A stretch of 64,000 bases of DNA from Gymnopus androsaceus JB14. Lineage: Eukaryota > Basidiomycota > Agaricomycetes > Agaricales > Omphalotaceae. The translations under genes and the position numbers were made by a program. Shown in pieces: positions 45,649-57,596 of the stretch (position 1 is the stretch's first letter; each line of letters starts with the position of its first letter). The stretch lies in the NCBI GenBank assembly GCA_009733575.1, contig ML769433.1:7589-71588 (forward strand), written 5' to 3'. Below the pieces are notes generated by a model that was not told the origin of the DNA, searched no databases, and worked only from the letters and a program-made list of their open reading frames with translations.

Positions 45649-47004
45649 ATGCCTGGTTCTTCCTTCGACATACTTCCCGAGGAACTCACAGAACAAATTC
45701 TTTCTCTGTGCGTTACTGCTCCCTTAGAGTCTCCGCCTCCTCGTCCAATGTGGCTACCGCCCCCAACTTCACCTTCGCAGTCAGTACCCACGGGGCACCG
45801 CCGCAGGTCTTCGGCAGTTCGCACACGTCTTGCCCCCCTACTTGTCTCCAAAAAATTCAATCGCATCTCTACTCCTCACTATTACTCTACAGTCCATATT
45901 ACCTCTCCAGAGCAGGCTGCAGCTTTTCTCCGTACTCTTGAGGTCCAGCTACATCCCGTAGGCCTTTACGTTCGGAGATTTGTCTCCTCGAGTGTAATCC
46001 CTACACTGGGCGCAGTCCTGCAGCACTGCAACGATATACGTGACATCGACATCTGCTTAGATTCTGGCCCGGCTCCGTCTAGTGGAGTAGATTCTGTCAC
46101 AGAAGAGTTTTGTAACGCGTTAGATGGCCTAGAAGGCGTCCGACACATCTCGTTGCGTAAAGCCTCAAACGCTTACTTGACGCTTCCACGCATCCGATAT
46201 ATCCTCACAAGGCTAGCTGTCACCGTTGAAAAATGGACTTACTTGGTTCGTTATGTCGGCTAACCAAACCCCTACCAATCAATTGACATGCGGTTTTTGA
46301 ATACTAGGAATCAGCTACTGTGGCATTTCGCATGTCGGATGATAACCCGCAGACACTCCTAGCATTGGCATATCCATCTATCCTGCAGGGACATCCTCCC
46401 TCGGTACCCACAGCAGCGCCGCTAACCGTTTCTCTTCCTGGCACGCATTCCCCTCTCGCCAGCGTCACCTTCGGCCCATGGTCCGAGTTCTCCGGCACGT
46501 GGTGGGCCCATTTCTCTTCTCACCTCCGCCCTAGCCAAAGCCCCGGCTCTACACACGTTTGCTACTCATGCCCCGTCGCTTTGGAATGAATCACTCCTCT
46601 GTGTCTCACAGAATCCCTCACTCCAAAAAATTATTTTGGGAGACCAAAGAACAGGCGTGATGATCAGCGGACTGTTTATGAACGAGGCCAAGAAGCATAC
46701 GAGATTAGCGGAGCTGATCAAGGCTGGAACGTATGTTTTTTCTATAGTTTTTCTCTCATATTGCGCTCTTACCGACATTCTTTTGCATAGACCGATTGTC
46801 AGAATGCGTGCCCAGACTTTGGGCAACTTTGGCAACATTGCGAATACACCTGCTGCTGGTGTCGCCGCAGCCACATCTCCATCTACCACGAGATGTACTG
46901 CAAGCTCAGGTTGCGGGAAAGTCGAATCCGATCATGTCCCGGTCCCGGTTTTGTCGAGGTCAAATAGCATCTCTTCATCTTCCTCCTCGTTCTCAGCCTT
47001 CTGA
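45649..47004 (+). CDS. F-box-like protein
   Basis: Three exons (45649-46245, 46308-46730, 46791-47004). The start MPGSSFDILPEELTEQILSL is a typical fungal F-box N-terminus, followed by RLAPLLVSKKFNRISTPHYY. F-box proteins present substrates to SCF ubiquitin ligases via Skp1. The C-terminal part reads LWNESLLCVSQNPSLQKIIL and ends in a Ser-rich tail. Exon 2 appears to need one base removed near 46515-46530, between GPWSEFSGTWWAHFSS and LAKAPALHTF. The last intron is 60 nt and could be retained in frame. The substrate is unknown. Confidence 0.7.
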
Positions 47005-47504
47005 CGATCGGGTTCATTTCCGAGTTACTGTCATTGTTTAGTAGCTCTGCAACTTGCCGGGACGCCACTTGGCAATGCTAGATGCTATGCGCTTTTCTCA
47101 TGATAAAAACACCATCTTGGACAATGCATAATGTATGTGTATCAACCGAGTATCAACTGACGGTAGCTATCTCCTATTAGTTTATTCCAATGTATAATCT
47201 TTTGCATACCTTTCTACCCGAACGTTATGACTGTCTGTGTACGAACATGATTTATGACTACTCATGTACTTTATATTCTCTTGGTTTCAGTTGCCCCATC
47301 AGCTCTTCCAAAAAATAATCTAGACTGGATATCGAATACAAACCGACATAACATGATTTACAGTCCTACAGATCCAAATGTCTGTCAAGTTAGACACAAG
47401 CTGACTGCTCTGACACAGCTCTCTGACCCTGTGTATAAATTCCTTCGACCATTCTGCTTGCTACGCTGCACGTAATCCAGATTCTCCAGAGATATATTAT
47501 ATGT

Positions 47505-50500
47505 CTAGTCATCCGATTTCTTTGCCCCGGCCTTGCGATGATCTGGAACCACGGCGTCTTTAGGCTTAGTCTTGTCAGCCGCTTCACCCAGGAATGTCGG
47601 AAACCTAATAGCAATAACAAACGAGAGTTGAGTTGAGTTCCACAGGATACGTTATTGTCAAACAGAAAAAGATTATGGATACCTCGGAACACCGTCTTTC
47701 GTGAGCTCTTGAAACCTGTACACGATAATGGACCCGATTTTTGGAGGATTTTTACGCAGTTTATCATTGAGACCACTTCCAACGTCGAAAGTCTGTGCAA
47801 AGGCGTGAGTCAATGTCAGGGGTTGGAAGTGTACGAAAATCGTGGCACCTTTCCAGAAGCCATTTTACACTTCAACGCCCCAGTGACACCTTGGTTTCGC
47901 CCTTTACCATCTTTGTATCCAGTGACTACGGCTTCAGCGTCGTAGAATGACTATAAATGATAGAGAAGGGGGATAGTTAGATTAAGGGCAATGCCACCAA
48001 CGCCATCCAGTTGGATTTCCGAGAAGAGAGGAAAAAGCGAGAGCAAAAGGACGTAAAAGATTGAAAACAAAACAGGGATTAAATACAACGGACGTACCTT
48101 GAGTTTCAACAAGGTGCTTGACCTTTTACCTTCATACTGCGAGCCGGGTTTGCGTAACATAATTCCTTCTCCCCCAAGAGTTTCGACTTCTTTAAGTTTA
48201 TCGATGACATGCTGTCGACTCTTGGCTTTCTCGTGTTCAACAAGGACGACTTTGTCTGATGCATGTGATCCACCAGGACCGAAGAGTTTCTTGAGACGGT
48301 CCATACGGGATTCAAATGGTTGGGTCCCGATGGAAGGTATGTCGAACACCTGTTAGGTACGCGAGTTAGATGATGCACAACTGAAAAAAAACTCGAACGT
48401 ACATGAAAAGCAATCCCTTTCCAATGAGGAGAGTTCATAGTTTTCACAATTGATACAGTGTTTTGGAACTCCCCCCGTCCGCCAAACAGTTCGCCATCTA
48501 GCGTTACATCTTTTGGGAGTTCTAAACAAGTTCGATTAGCGCGTGAACCGGGTAACGAAATCGTTGGAACTGACTATCCAAGAACCACTGCGGAGGAGTA
48601 AATGGGTTTCCGAGACGGCTGTACATGAGCTTTCCGTCATAGTATGTTCTGCATTAATTTTAATCAGTACTAGTGCCCCATTCTACACTTGTGGCAATAC
48701 TCACCTAACACCGTCCAACTTCTCCGAAATCCACCATCCGGTAGGGTCAGGGCCATTGGCCGAGTCCCAGCTATTAGCTAGAAGGACAGAGACGTTGGCC
48801 TTGCCGGTATCATCGTCCTCATCATCATCGCCGCCCTTCTTGGACTTCTTGGACTTCTTGGACCCCTTTTTCTTTGGAGACTGCAGAGGAGCGCCATCTG
48901 GATTCTTGAGCTTGATGCGCGCGGCTTCGTATTTCTCACCAAGTAGAGATATAAGGTGTTTACAGCTACGTGCGTTAACGGGAACAGCAGCCTGAAACGG
49001 TTGATAGATCAGCAACGAGACGAAATGAGATATGTTGGCAATGACTTGCCTGGTTTCTCCAAGCCTGTGCAGCGCGAGGGATATGAATACGGTTTATATC
49101 GTAGATATCAGTTTTTTTAACTCACAGGACAGGTACTGGAAGCGGTGATAAGGCATTGTAATATGACATGTAGAGTAAGACGACGCACCAGTAGTAGTGA
49201 TCCCAAGTTCGCTTGACTTTATAAGTGGAGGAGCTAGAGGACGGTTCGTTTCAATTATTGAATAGATGCCAAAGATGATGTACACAAACCTCGTTTGAGA
49301 CTGAACCTCTTTCTCGTCACCGTCCTTCAGATAGACGTTGGGCTTGATTCCTTTTATCGAAGCTAACTCATCCCCGCCGTCGCCGCCTTCGTCGTCGTCT
49401 TCATTATCATCATCATTGCTTTCACCTTCTTCGTCGTCCGTTTCCTCCTCGCCCTTTCGACCTTTGACGGCAGACTTAGCCTTCGATGTGGGTTTTCTGG
49501 AGCTCGATGGCTTCTTTCGTTCCTCCTCCACATCGGAATGATCTTCAGTATCGGAGACATCCTTCTTGGCGCGCTTGGACGATTGCTGGACAACAGAAAT
49601 CATCTTTAATGAAAAAAGTATCCAGTACTTGTTTGCACTAACCTTTCCTTTCGACGACGGGGGTTTCCTAGACTTCTTTGGTGGCTCTTCTTCTTCCTCC
49701 TCATCGTCATCCTTCTTGGAACGCTTGGCGGATTTCTTTGGTGGAGAGGGGGATAATCAGCTGTAATAGCATCTAGCGGTCGTTTGTACTAACCTTTCCT
49801 TTCGACGACGGGGGCTTCTTGGAATTCTTTGGTACTTCTTCCTCCTCGTCTTCCTCCTCAGTCTCAGAGATATCCTTCCTGGCGCGCTTCAAGGACTGCT
49901 TTCGACAAAAAATGAGCATTATTGAGGAAGGTTCCACTGGCTGCACAGACCTTTCCCTTGGACGACGGAGGCTTCCTGGACTTCTTTGGCGCCTCTTCCT
50001 CGTCCTCATCATCCTCGGCCTCGGAATCACCTTTACTGGGTTTCAAAGGCTTCTTTCTAGATGATTTCCCTTTAGTCGACGAGGGTTTCTTCGTCTTCGT
50101 CTCTTCCTCCTCCTCTTCAGTATCGTCCTCCGTTGTCGAATCTTTTCTGCGTTTCACTGGCCGTTTGGCAGGAGCCTTCCCTTCCTGTGTCGCAGACTTC
50201 TTCGATGGAACATCCTCTTCGGAACTGTCGTTATCTCTCTTCCGTTTAGCGGGCGTTTTGGTGCTGGAAGCGGGCTTTCTCGACCTTGATGAAGGCTTCT
50301 TGACCTCTTCGTCGCTATTCTCATCATCGTCGAACTTCGCAGCCCTTTTCCGCCCCGCGCCAGATTTAGATATTGGTTTTTTGGCCTTGACGGGTTCCGG
50401 TTCCTCTTCATCTATATCCATATTATCATCCTCCTTATCATCTACCTGCTTCACGCTGTCATGAGTGTTCCCTTTCGTGGAAGCAGGTTTAGTTGCTTTC

Positions 50501-51120
50501 CGGGCTTTTCGTACTGGAAAACCTTTGGGTGGGGGACCGCCGGGGTTCTTGGATTCGAGACGAGCCTCCTCGTATTCTTCTCCCAAAAGAGACAAGAGAT
50601 GCTTGCACGAGCGAGCATTTACTGGGACGCCGGACTGGGACCAAAGTTTAGATGTGTATGCGTGGGCGCAAATAGGGTTTCTGTGCCTACCTGATTTCTC
50701 CATGCCTGGAGGTAGAACACACGTTGAGAACACACAAGTACTGGTCAAGTGTAAAACTAAAGACGTACGGGGCAAGTACTACATGAAACGGTTCAATGTA
50801 TGAGTGAATTACTGATACACATAGCATTTGTTCTGTACATACCAGTAGAAGTGGTCAAAGGTTCGCTTCACTTTATACTTTGCGTTGCTGAAGGTGAAAG
50901 GAATGCTGAGAATGTTGACTTGGGCCAGCCGGGACAGGGTCTTACCTGGTCTTGGATTGGACCTCTTTTTCTTCTCCTTCGTTGAGCAAAAATTTCGGCT
51001 TTATTCCGTTGAATTCTGCAAGTTCGTCAGCTCGACATGATGGTGGTAGATGGTTAAAAAGATCAGTGTGTCACCGCTGACAGTGAGCGCGCCCCGGCGC
51101 CGCGTTTCAACTTTCGTCAT
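47505..51120 (-). CDS. ATP-dependent DNA ligase with duplicated SWIM-type zinc-finger module
   Basis: Nineteen exons give about 825 aa. Two modules of the form GIKP..L..G.EKEVQS.T...YKVKRT.DH.Y.CTCPAWRNQ.PVNARSCKHL (SWIM signature CxC...CxH; about residues 16-75 and 430-492) flank a long Lys/Glu/Asp linker. That linker includes three exons (49951-50634 end, 49794-49898, 49643-49735) sharing the end KKSRKPPSSKGK. The ligase core follows: EKLDGVR with the AMP-accepting Lys at about 569, FDIPSIG, EGIMLRKPGSQYEGKRS, LLKLK, and a short OB fold ending PRFPTFLGEA as in minimal viral/bacterial-type ligases. It seals DNA nicks. Exon 18 needs one A removed (AAAA at 47760-47763). The start at 51120 is tentative. 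One intron uses a GC donor. Confidence 0.85.
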
Positions 51121-51324
51121 AGTGAGTCATGGGCGCTATACATTTAGCGCTCATGTAACTTACTTCCCAAATAGGTAAATTGAAGATTGGCACCCCAACA
51201 TAAGTATGTGCAGCGTGTAAACATCAGAAATTAGATTGGGTATCTGCATTCATAGAGAAAATATATTATTCCGACTTGAAAAAAAAGTAGATGGTATAGA
51301 TTCATGCAGAAATACATGCTATGT

Positions 51325-52278
51325 TCATTTAGCAAGCATCATCTGAAACAGCAGTTAGTATCGAATGATCAAGGAAAACCAAGGTTATTTACCTTGACGA
51401 ATTCTAGTAAGATGAAGTGAGTAAGTAGCATCTATCACCAGGAAATCGTGCAACGTACCATCATAGTTTATCTGATTGTCTCCATCGAGGTCGGCCTCGC
51501 TTATCATCGCTTCGACCTCTTTATCAGTTAATTTCTCTCCTACAGGAGATGAGTCAGAGTTACGAAGAAGAGCAACAGCTTCGACACATACCTAAACTCT
51601 CCATGACATGCTTCAACTCCGCCGCACTGATGGAACCATTTCCATCCTTGTCAAACACCTTTATGCAGGGCTTATAAGCTGAAGAACCGTACGGCGGGGA
51701 GCGAGTTGAATCACCTGGAATGCTTGCCTGATCTCCTCCTCCGAGTCAGCGGATTGAAATTTCTTGGCCATCATATCCAGAAACTCGTTGAAATCTATGG
51801 TACCATTTCCATCTGCAACGAGTTGATGTTTTGATGTTTCAAAAATCATTGAGATGTACGCACCGGCGTCCACTTCATTTATCATGTCATGTAACTCGGC
51901 GTCAGTGGGGTTTTGTCCAAGAGATCGCATGACGGTTCCCAGTTCGAGGGTGGTTATCGTACCATCTCCGTCTAAAGTCGATCGATCAGGATGTTTGTTG
52001 GGAAGGAATAAATGTGGGGTTTAGCTGCTTGCCTTTGTCGAACAAGGAGAAGGCTTCCTTGAATTCTGTAAACATAAATCGAATCAGCTTCTCGTCGTCC
52101 AAGCCATAGATCAACCATACCATTGATTTGCTCTACAAAACGCCAGGGTCAGTCTCGTGCGTCGTATACAACCAAGCTGATAGCCAGATTCAGAGCTTAC
52201 CTTCAGTCTAGATGGCTGGAATGAGCGTTATCCAACCCCGGAAGCATCTGGAGTACATACCAACTGGTCGGTTGCCAT
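51325..52278 (-). CDS. Calmodulin, copy 1 (diverged)
   Basis: Ten exons, including micro-exons of 7 nt (52207-52201), 12 nt (52132-52121) and 11 nt (51403-51393), give 150 aa starting MATDQLTEEQINEFKEAF. Four EF-hand loops: [36 protein letters not shown] and [12 protein letters not shown]. The fourth has Asn at loop position 5 where calmodulin usually has Gly-rich DGDGQ. It binds calcium and regulates kinases and phosphatases. It differs from the canonical sister at 58658 at many sites ([11 protein letters not shown] for [11 protein letters not shown]), so it may be specialised. The exon 4 donor is GC (gcaagc) where the sister has GT. Confidence 0.93.
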
Positions 52279-52746
52279 TATTTTACAATACTTTCAAGTT
52301 AGGATGCTGGGCGATTTAGATGATCAGTAGAGAACAAATGGTTTCGGAGTAGCCAGCTTACTTGGTCGCTGGTCGCGCGCGTTATGTTAGACTTTGGGTG
52401 TGCGAGAAAAGTGCAAGAGCTTTTGCGATGAGTGTTTAAAGCAGAACAGAGTTTGACCGCTGGAACACTGCCAAACGCGTCCAAAACTGATTGCCTACAA
52501 TGCGGCAAAATTTCTCAATTCTTGAATCAAGCATCTTTGAAGCAATCCAACACCCAAATCGATGGCTGTCGATGGCTGTTCTTAAAAGTTGCGAAATGCT
52601 GCGTATAAGAATGGCAAACATGGAGCGGGTACGCTTTAGCACTGGTTAGTGTCAAATAATTCTACTATGTTTTTTGCCCCACTCCCATTGGACCTTGGCA
52701 AGTATCACAGCTGGCTCCATCGTTCTATAGTGTGGCCAATCTCTAC

Positions 52747-53974
52747 TCAGGCTTTTCCCGCAGAGCCAAATAATATAAGGAATCTATCGCATTCTCTCGC
52801 AAACACCTCTGTTGCTTCTTCGACCGCATCAGGGAACGGCTTAGTCTGCAATCCAGCAACCAGGGCTTTCGCGTAAGGATCCCTAGCCCATGAGTTGATA
52901 TTGAACTATAGTAGATGCCAGATGGCTATTCAGCACGTCAATCCTCTTGCAAAGACATGCAAGTACCTTGCTTATGCCACTGGCAATGCACTCGCGAAAC
53001 AACTCGTCTGGAAGTTGGTCGGTTCCATGGAGGCATAGAGGTATTCCTTGACCCTTGAAAGTATTGCGCAGATCCTTGACACTGCTCGGGATGTTAGCCA
53101 TTTCAGAGCTGCCTGGCCTTGAACGGCGCACTTACATTTCCTGTCTAAAGTTGGGCGGCTTCAGATACGAACCATGGAGATTCCCGATGCTTGGTGCCAA
53201 GATGACGGCCCCGGTCCTAAATAGTATAACAAGATCGGTACTTTTGTTGTTGTTTTCGATGCAGAACCAAGCGCTCTATTCACCCTTTCATGAACATATC
53301 AGCGTTGGCCGAGTTCGTCAATTTTGCATCGGATATCATTCGCAAGCCTGCTTCGCCTCCTTCTAGTCGACCTAGTTCGACCTCCACCGCAATCCCATAC
53401 TTGCCTGCACGTTCGACGTAAGGACGAGCAATAGCGATGTTTTCCTCATCAGTCTGAATATAAATGGATTCGTCATTGTCAAGCAGACTCTGAAGAAAAA
53501 TCCGCTCGCCTCGGCATGGCTAGCATCAACCATAATGCTATCAAAGACAACCCCTTGCTCTGCCAAACCCAGCGCAAGCTCAAGGTGCTCTGGATCAGTT
53601 GCATGATCCAAGTGGACTGCGATCGGAACAGATGCTTGGTGTGCTCTAGTTTCCATGTAGGGATTAGTTCACCGGGGCATATCTTCGAAACTTACGCGTT
53701 CAGGCAAAACTGAAGGAAAGGTCTTTTGCCATACGCTAGCGTAACGGGGAAAAGCATAATCATCGCTGGACTTGCTTGTCGTTCTGCAGAGCGAACGAGC
53801 CCGATAACAGAATGTGCGTCATAACTAGAGTAAGTATGTAGGATCCAGCTCCAGTGCTGCAAAGAGGTCGATACAATGGACTTACCAAACTTGTGCAAGG
53901 ATTCCATAACCTCCTAGTTCCGCCCGGTAAAGGATATCGAGCGTCCTGTTTCCCTGTAGTCCTTCAAGAGACAT
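52747..53974 (-). CDS. Class II ketose-bisphosphate aldolase-like
   Basis: Seven exons (53974-53886, 53824-53696, 53645-53510, 53453-53284, 53216-53136, 53081-52967, 52905-52747) give 292 aa. NRTLDILYRAELGGYGILAQV, PIAVHLDHATDPEH with the zinc-binding His and the catalytic Asp, EVELGRLEGGEAG, LAPSIGNLHGSY, PLCLHGTDQLPDE and ISKFNINSWAR are the family landmarks of fructose/tagatose-bisphosphate-type class II aldolases. Reaction: reversible cleavage of a ketose bisphosphate. The exact sugar is not assigned. Intron 3 has a GC donor (gcgagc); its pseudogene copy at 57.6 kb has GT there. It lies just upstream of calmodulin copy 1. Confidence 0.9.
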
Positions 53975-54973
53975 GATGAGCTGGTTCACAGGAAACAATA
54001 ACGTGAGTAAGTAGCGTTGCTCTTCTCAGAACTAGGTCACACTCCGAGAAATCATGGAACAAATTGTTCTAATGATCTCATCGTCCCTAGCGAGTTGAAC
54101 GGGAGAGCTTGCTTGGAGCTTCGTTGCGAGAGCTGAACGAAGCAGAGTCCTGCCAGTGAGAGGCACTTCCATACTTCAGGTCCGAGACAACGTTTAGAAA
54201 GAAATATCACTGAGTTTATCCTTGAAGCCGATAGCTGCGATGTTGACTAGGAAGAAGAATATGGAAGAGCATGCATAATTCCATTGGGTATGATTAGGGA
54301 TAGATCAAAGTCCCAGCGGAGTGACTTGATCATAAACATGGTTAGTAGCAGGGTGGCTGAATGTAATGATCTGAGAAAGGTGCTGGGGAATTCTTCAGCT
54401 GCTATAGAGCTTCCTTGCCAGGCAGAGTCTTGTCAAATGAGAATGAGTTGCAGCTGAAGAAATCGACTTTAGAATGCAGAGGTGTCTTCTTCAGTCACAA
54501 ATACTGCCTGTTTAGGTTGTTCGACCACCTGCCCGGGCCGCGATGAGCGGCCATATGCATGTCTGATAAGTAAAATCACTACGAGCAATAAATTACCAGG
54601 TGGGCACTGGGCTCGGTGGCTGAATAGGACAAGAGGCGAGACTCTTCTCCGATTCTGTAGTATATAAGTATGTAGGAAATATATCTAAAATTAATTGGCT
54701 CACGGGTGAGTCTATTGCCCGATTGCGCAACCTGAACGCTAGAGATATTAAACTTTGTTTTATATCAAGAGGGAGGGAGGGTGGGGAAAGAAACGCGCGC
54801 GAGTTCAAAGGCTTAATACGGCGTGCCGCGGGCTAAGTGCCTCTCATCGTCTTGCACATTCTCGTTCCTGCCAAGGCATGTACATACTACTAGTACTACA
54901 TTGGTACTTACTGGTACTAGATATACAGATGATGCCGATTCGAAGAAAGAATGACACAAAAGACGTATGTGTC
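53975..54973. other. Aldolase upstream region and intergenic sequence
   Basis: The stretch 53975-54280 (aggtcacactccgagaaatcat, gcgatgttgactaggaa, agagcatgcataatt) is closely repeated at 58150-58430 upstream of the aldolase pseudogene, so the duplication included the promoter. From 54300 to 54970 I see no gene. Confidence 0.7.
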
Positions 54974-57468
54974 CTAGGATGAGCAGCCCCCTGTGCGATG
55001 CGTTATTGGTGATGATAGCGTAAGTGGGCGATCGCTGATAAGATGTCGGTGAACCCTTATCTTGCACAGTGAGGGTCTGTCTCCCGGATCGACCGCCATA
55101 AGCTGAGAAGCTGTATCTGAAAAGCAAGCCAGGAAATGAAGAACCTTGCCGCATGAGAACAGATCTGCTTTGAAAGGTTCAAAGCCTTCTTCTCCATCGC
55201 TCTTCTTCACCTCTATAGATATAAAAAATCAGACACTCATTTACGGAGGCATGAACAAGATACTTATGAACTTGGAGCCATCCACCCCGGAGTACCACGT
55301 ATACCAAATATCCTCTCACCTGGTCTCGCTCTGACTGCAAGATCAAAGTCAATGATCTTGAGTTGATCGTCGTCTGTATAGAGGAGATTCCCGGGATTAA
55401 GGTCTAGGTGGGCAATACCGTGGCGGTGCAGGAAGGATAGGCCTTCAAGCAAGCCATTGGCCAAGGGAAGCATGTGGCGAGCAATTTTGTTGGTCAGAGG
55501 GGTATGATAAGGAAGCACTACTAGACACCATCCATGATGTTCCAAGAGCTGCTCTGGATGGATGACATTGGGGTGGGGTATTTTTTGGAGAAATTGCAAA
55601 ATTTGAGTTCGCTTGAGTCGGTGTCAATTTTGGCCATACAAGTTGATGCTGCCTTGCGACAGGTGACAGGTGACTAGATATCGTCCATCATCTTTCCGCA
55701 AAAGCTGAAGAAATCGTCTAAGAATATGGTTGTAAAGCTCAGTATGATACGCACCACCGAAAGATCAGTATATCCAACATCATGGAGGGTTGACAACGCC
55801 TCACTCTCCACGAGCCCCGCTTTCTTACTGGGACCATCCTCACCCTTGTCCATACGCCGACGCTTAGCACCGTCAGCACCGCCGCCGTTCCCAGCATCAT
55901 CGTTATGCCCTGCGTCGTCATTGTCCTCATGTGGGCGTTTAGCGGGACCACCACGACCACGCCGACCCCTACTGCTACTGCCACCTTCTCCAGCACCCCT
56001 ACTACTCTTTCCCCCACTGTCGCCACGCCTCGTCGTGTTGATGGAGGGAAGATTTACAAACTGTAACTGAGCCATGATCCGCTTCGCCGCCTCAAGGAAC
56101 TCTGCCTCTCTATCTGAAAATTGTAGAGAGTTCGCAAAAAATCCAGTGCCTGGTCTTGCGAAGATAAATTGTATCCCTTGAAAACGAATCGAACCTGGAA
56201 TGAATTTGAAACTGTCATTATGATTGTTGATAATGAGCTGCAAAAACCCACCTCAGTTCCATCTGCGTAATAATATTGTACTCGAGCATCATAGGAAGCC
56301 GCGAAGTAGATGGCAGGCAAGACATAATGTTTGGCATCTGCACTGGCGAAGGCTCGGGCGAACCAATAGCTCACAGCATCCAGCTTTTCTTCGTCCTCGA
56401 CACTTTTCGAGTCAATTTCACCTAACCACAGCATGTGGTCACCCCTCCAGAAATGGAGGCCAGGGTTAGCACGAAATCCAACATTCCCTTCCCGAGTTGT
56501 GATTAGAACCTTCCATGGATCAGGTAAGAACTGCGTTGAAAAGCGCCTACAATAAAGAAAAAATAACAAGTTTAAGAAGCGAAAAATGGAAGAAACGGAC
56601 GGAACTCACAGATTAGTGCTGGAAGGAATCGCTCTGGCGCGAAAGACTCTTTCAAGTGGGGCAATGTACTGACTACGGATTGCTAATTCTCGATTAGGTG
56701 AGCGGCGTGTGAAAAGGTCCCTGCGGTCCACATCGGCGAGTAAATCATGGTAATGTTTCGATTCCAGATCGAATGAGCTTTGGTTTCGACCTAATGCGGG
56801 ATTGGCGATGCAGACAGCGTAGCCCGAGGAAACATGCAGGCATCGGTCTAGTGCTTTCTGCGAAGGGGGAGATGGCAGCTTCTTGATGGAATTTAGGGTC
56901 TGAATTGAGAACAATAAGGCAGCGCGAAAGGATCCGGAAGAGGGCTACATACTGCTGGGCTTACGCCCCTGGAATTCTCCATATTGTCTATGAAGGTTTT
57001 GACGAAAGCTGGCGTTTCGTCTTTCGAGATACCTTTAACCAATCTATCAACAGAGGCTCTGTCAAAAGAGCTGGAATTTTTGGCAAAGGGAAGTTCCGCG
57101 AATGGGAGATTACACGTCGTCGAAGTGGTCGAAGGCGGAATGATCGCAAAGACCACTGTGCGATCCTTGACAATATCTGTCGCTAGATATTGACTGTTTA
57201 TGAAATGTGAAAAGTCTTTCTGGGTCGCGTCTTCGGAGACGGCTTCCTCTATAACTCGACGGTCGTCCGTGGTAGGAAGGATTTTTAGATCTGCTTTTAG
57301 CCTATCAGGCGAGATATCAACATCGAAGAAGACCCCTTTGTTTCTGGCATGATCAAAAATCTTTTCTCGTAGGGCAAGGTACGTGAGACAGCGGTCGTAT
57401 TCAAATGAATATGCAGCATTGCAATGAAGCAGCTTGCCATCACGGAGGCACACGTAGTACTCCACCAT
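54974..57468 (-). CDS. Crinkler-like N-terminus fused to a kinase-like domain
   Basis: Six exons (57468-56965, 56899-56610, 56546-56252, 56194-55755, 55648-55272, 55212-54974) give about 714 aa after two single-base corrections: one missing T in a TTTT run near 56117 and one extra T near 55607. The first about 130 residues (MVEYYVCLRDGK... FFDVDISPDRLKADLKILP... DRTVVFAIIPP) resemble the ubiquitin-like header of Crinkler-type proteins. The middle is unrecognised, with a Gly/Arg-rich and basic stretch (GRRGRGGPAKRPHE, GAKRRRMDKG). The end is kinase-like: HPNVIHP, HLDLNPGNLLY in place of HRDLKxxN, IIDFD in place of DFG, GTPGWMAP. The glycine loop is not obvious. The altered HLD and DFD motifs make normal catalysis uncertain. 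Confidence 0.65.
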
Positions 57469-57596
57469 GAACAAGAAGAGAGTCAAGTCAAGAATAAGAA
57501 TGAAATACAGTGATGAGTGATGAGTCATGACGCCCCTAAGTGCCAAGGTCATGCTCCTCACAGACGCGCAAGCCGCTCCTTCTATTCTTGTTCTAT

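Noticed and set aside
53109..53135. A 27-nt intron in the aldolase gene
   Set aside because: A longer 54-nt intron (53082-53135) with a ggctaac branch-like word and cag acceptor keeps the frame and gives a better family match (QEIVKDLRNTF).
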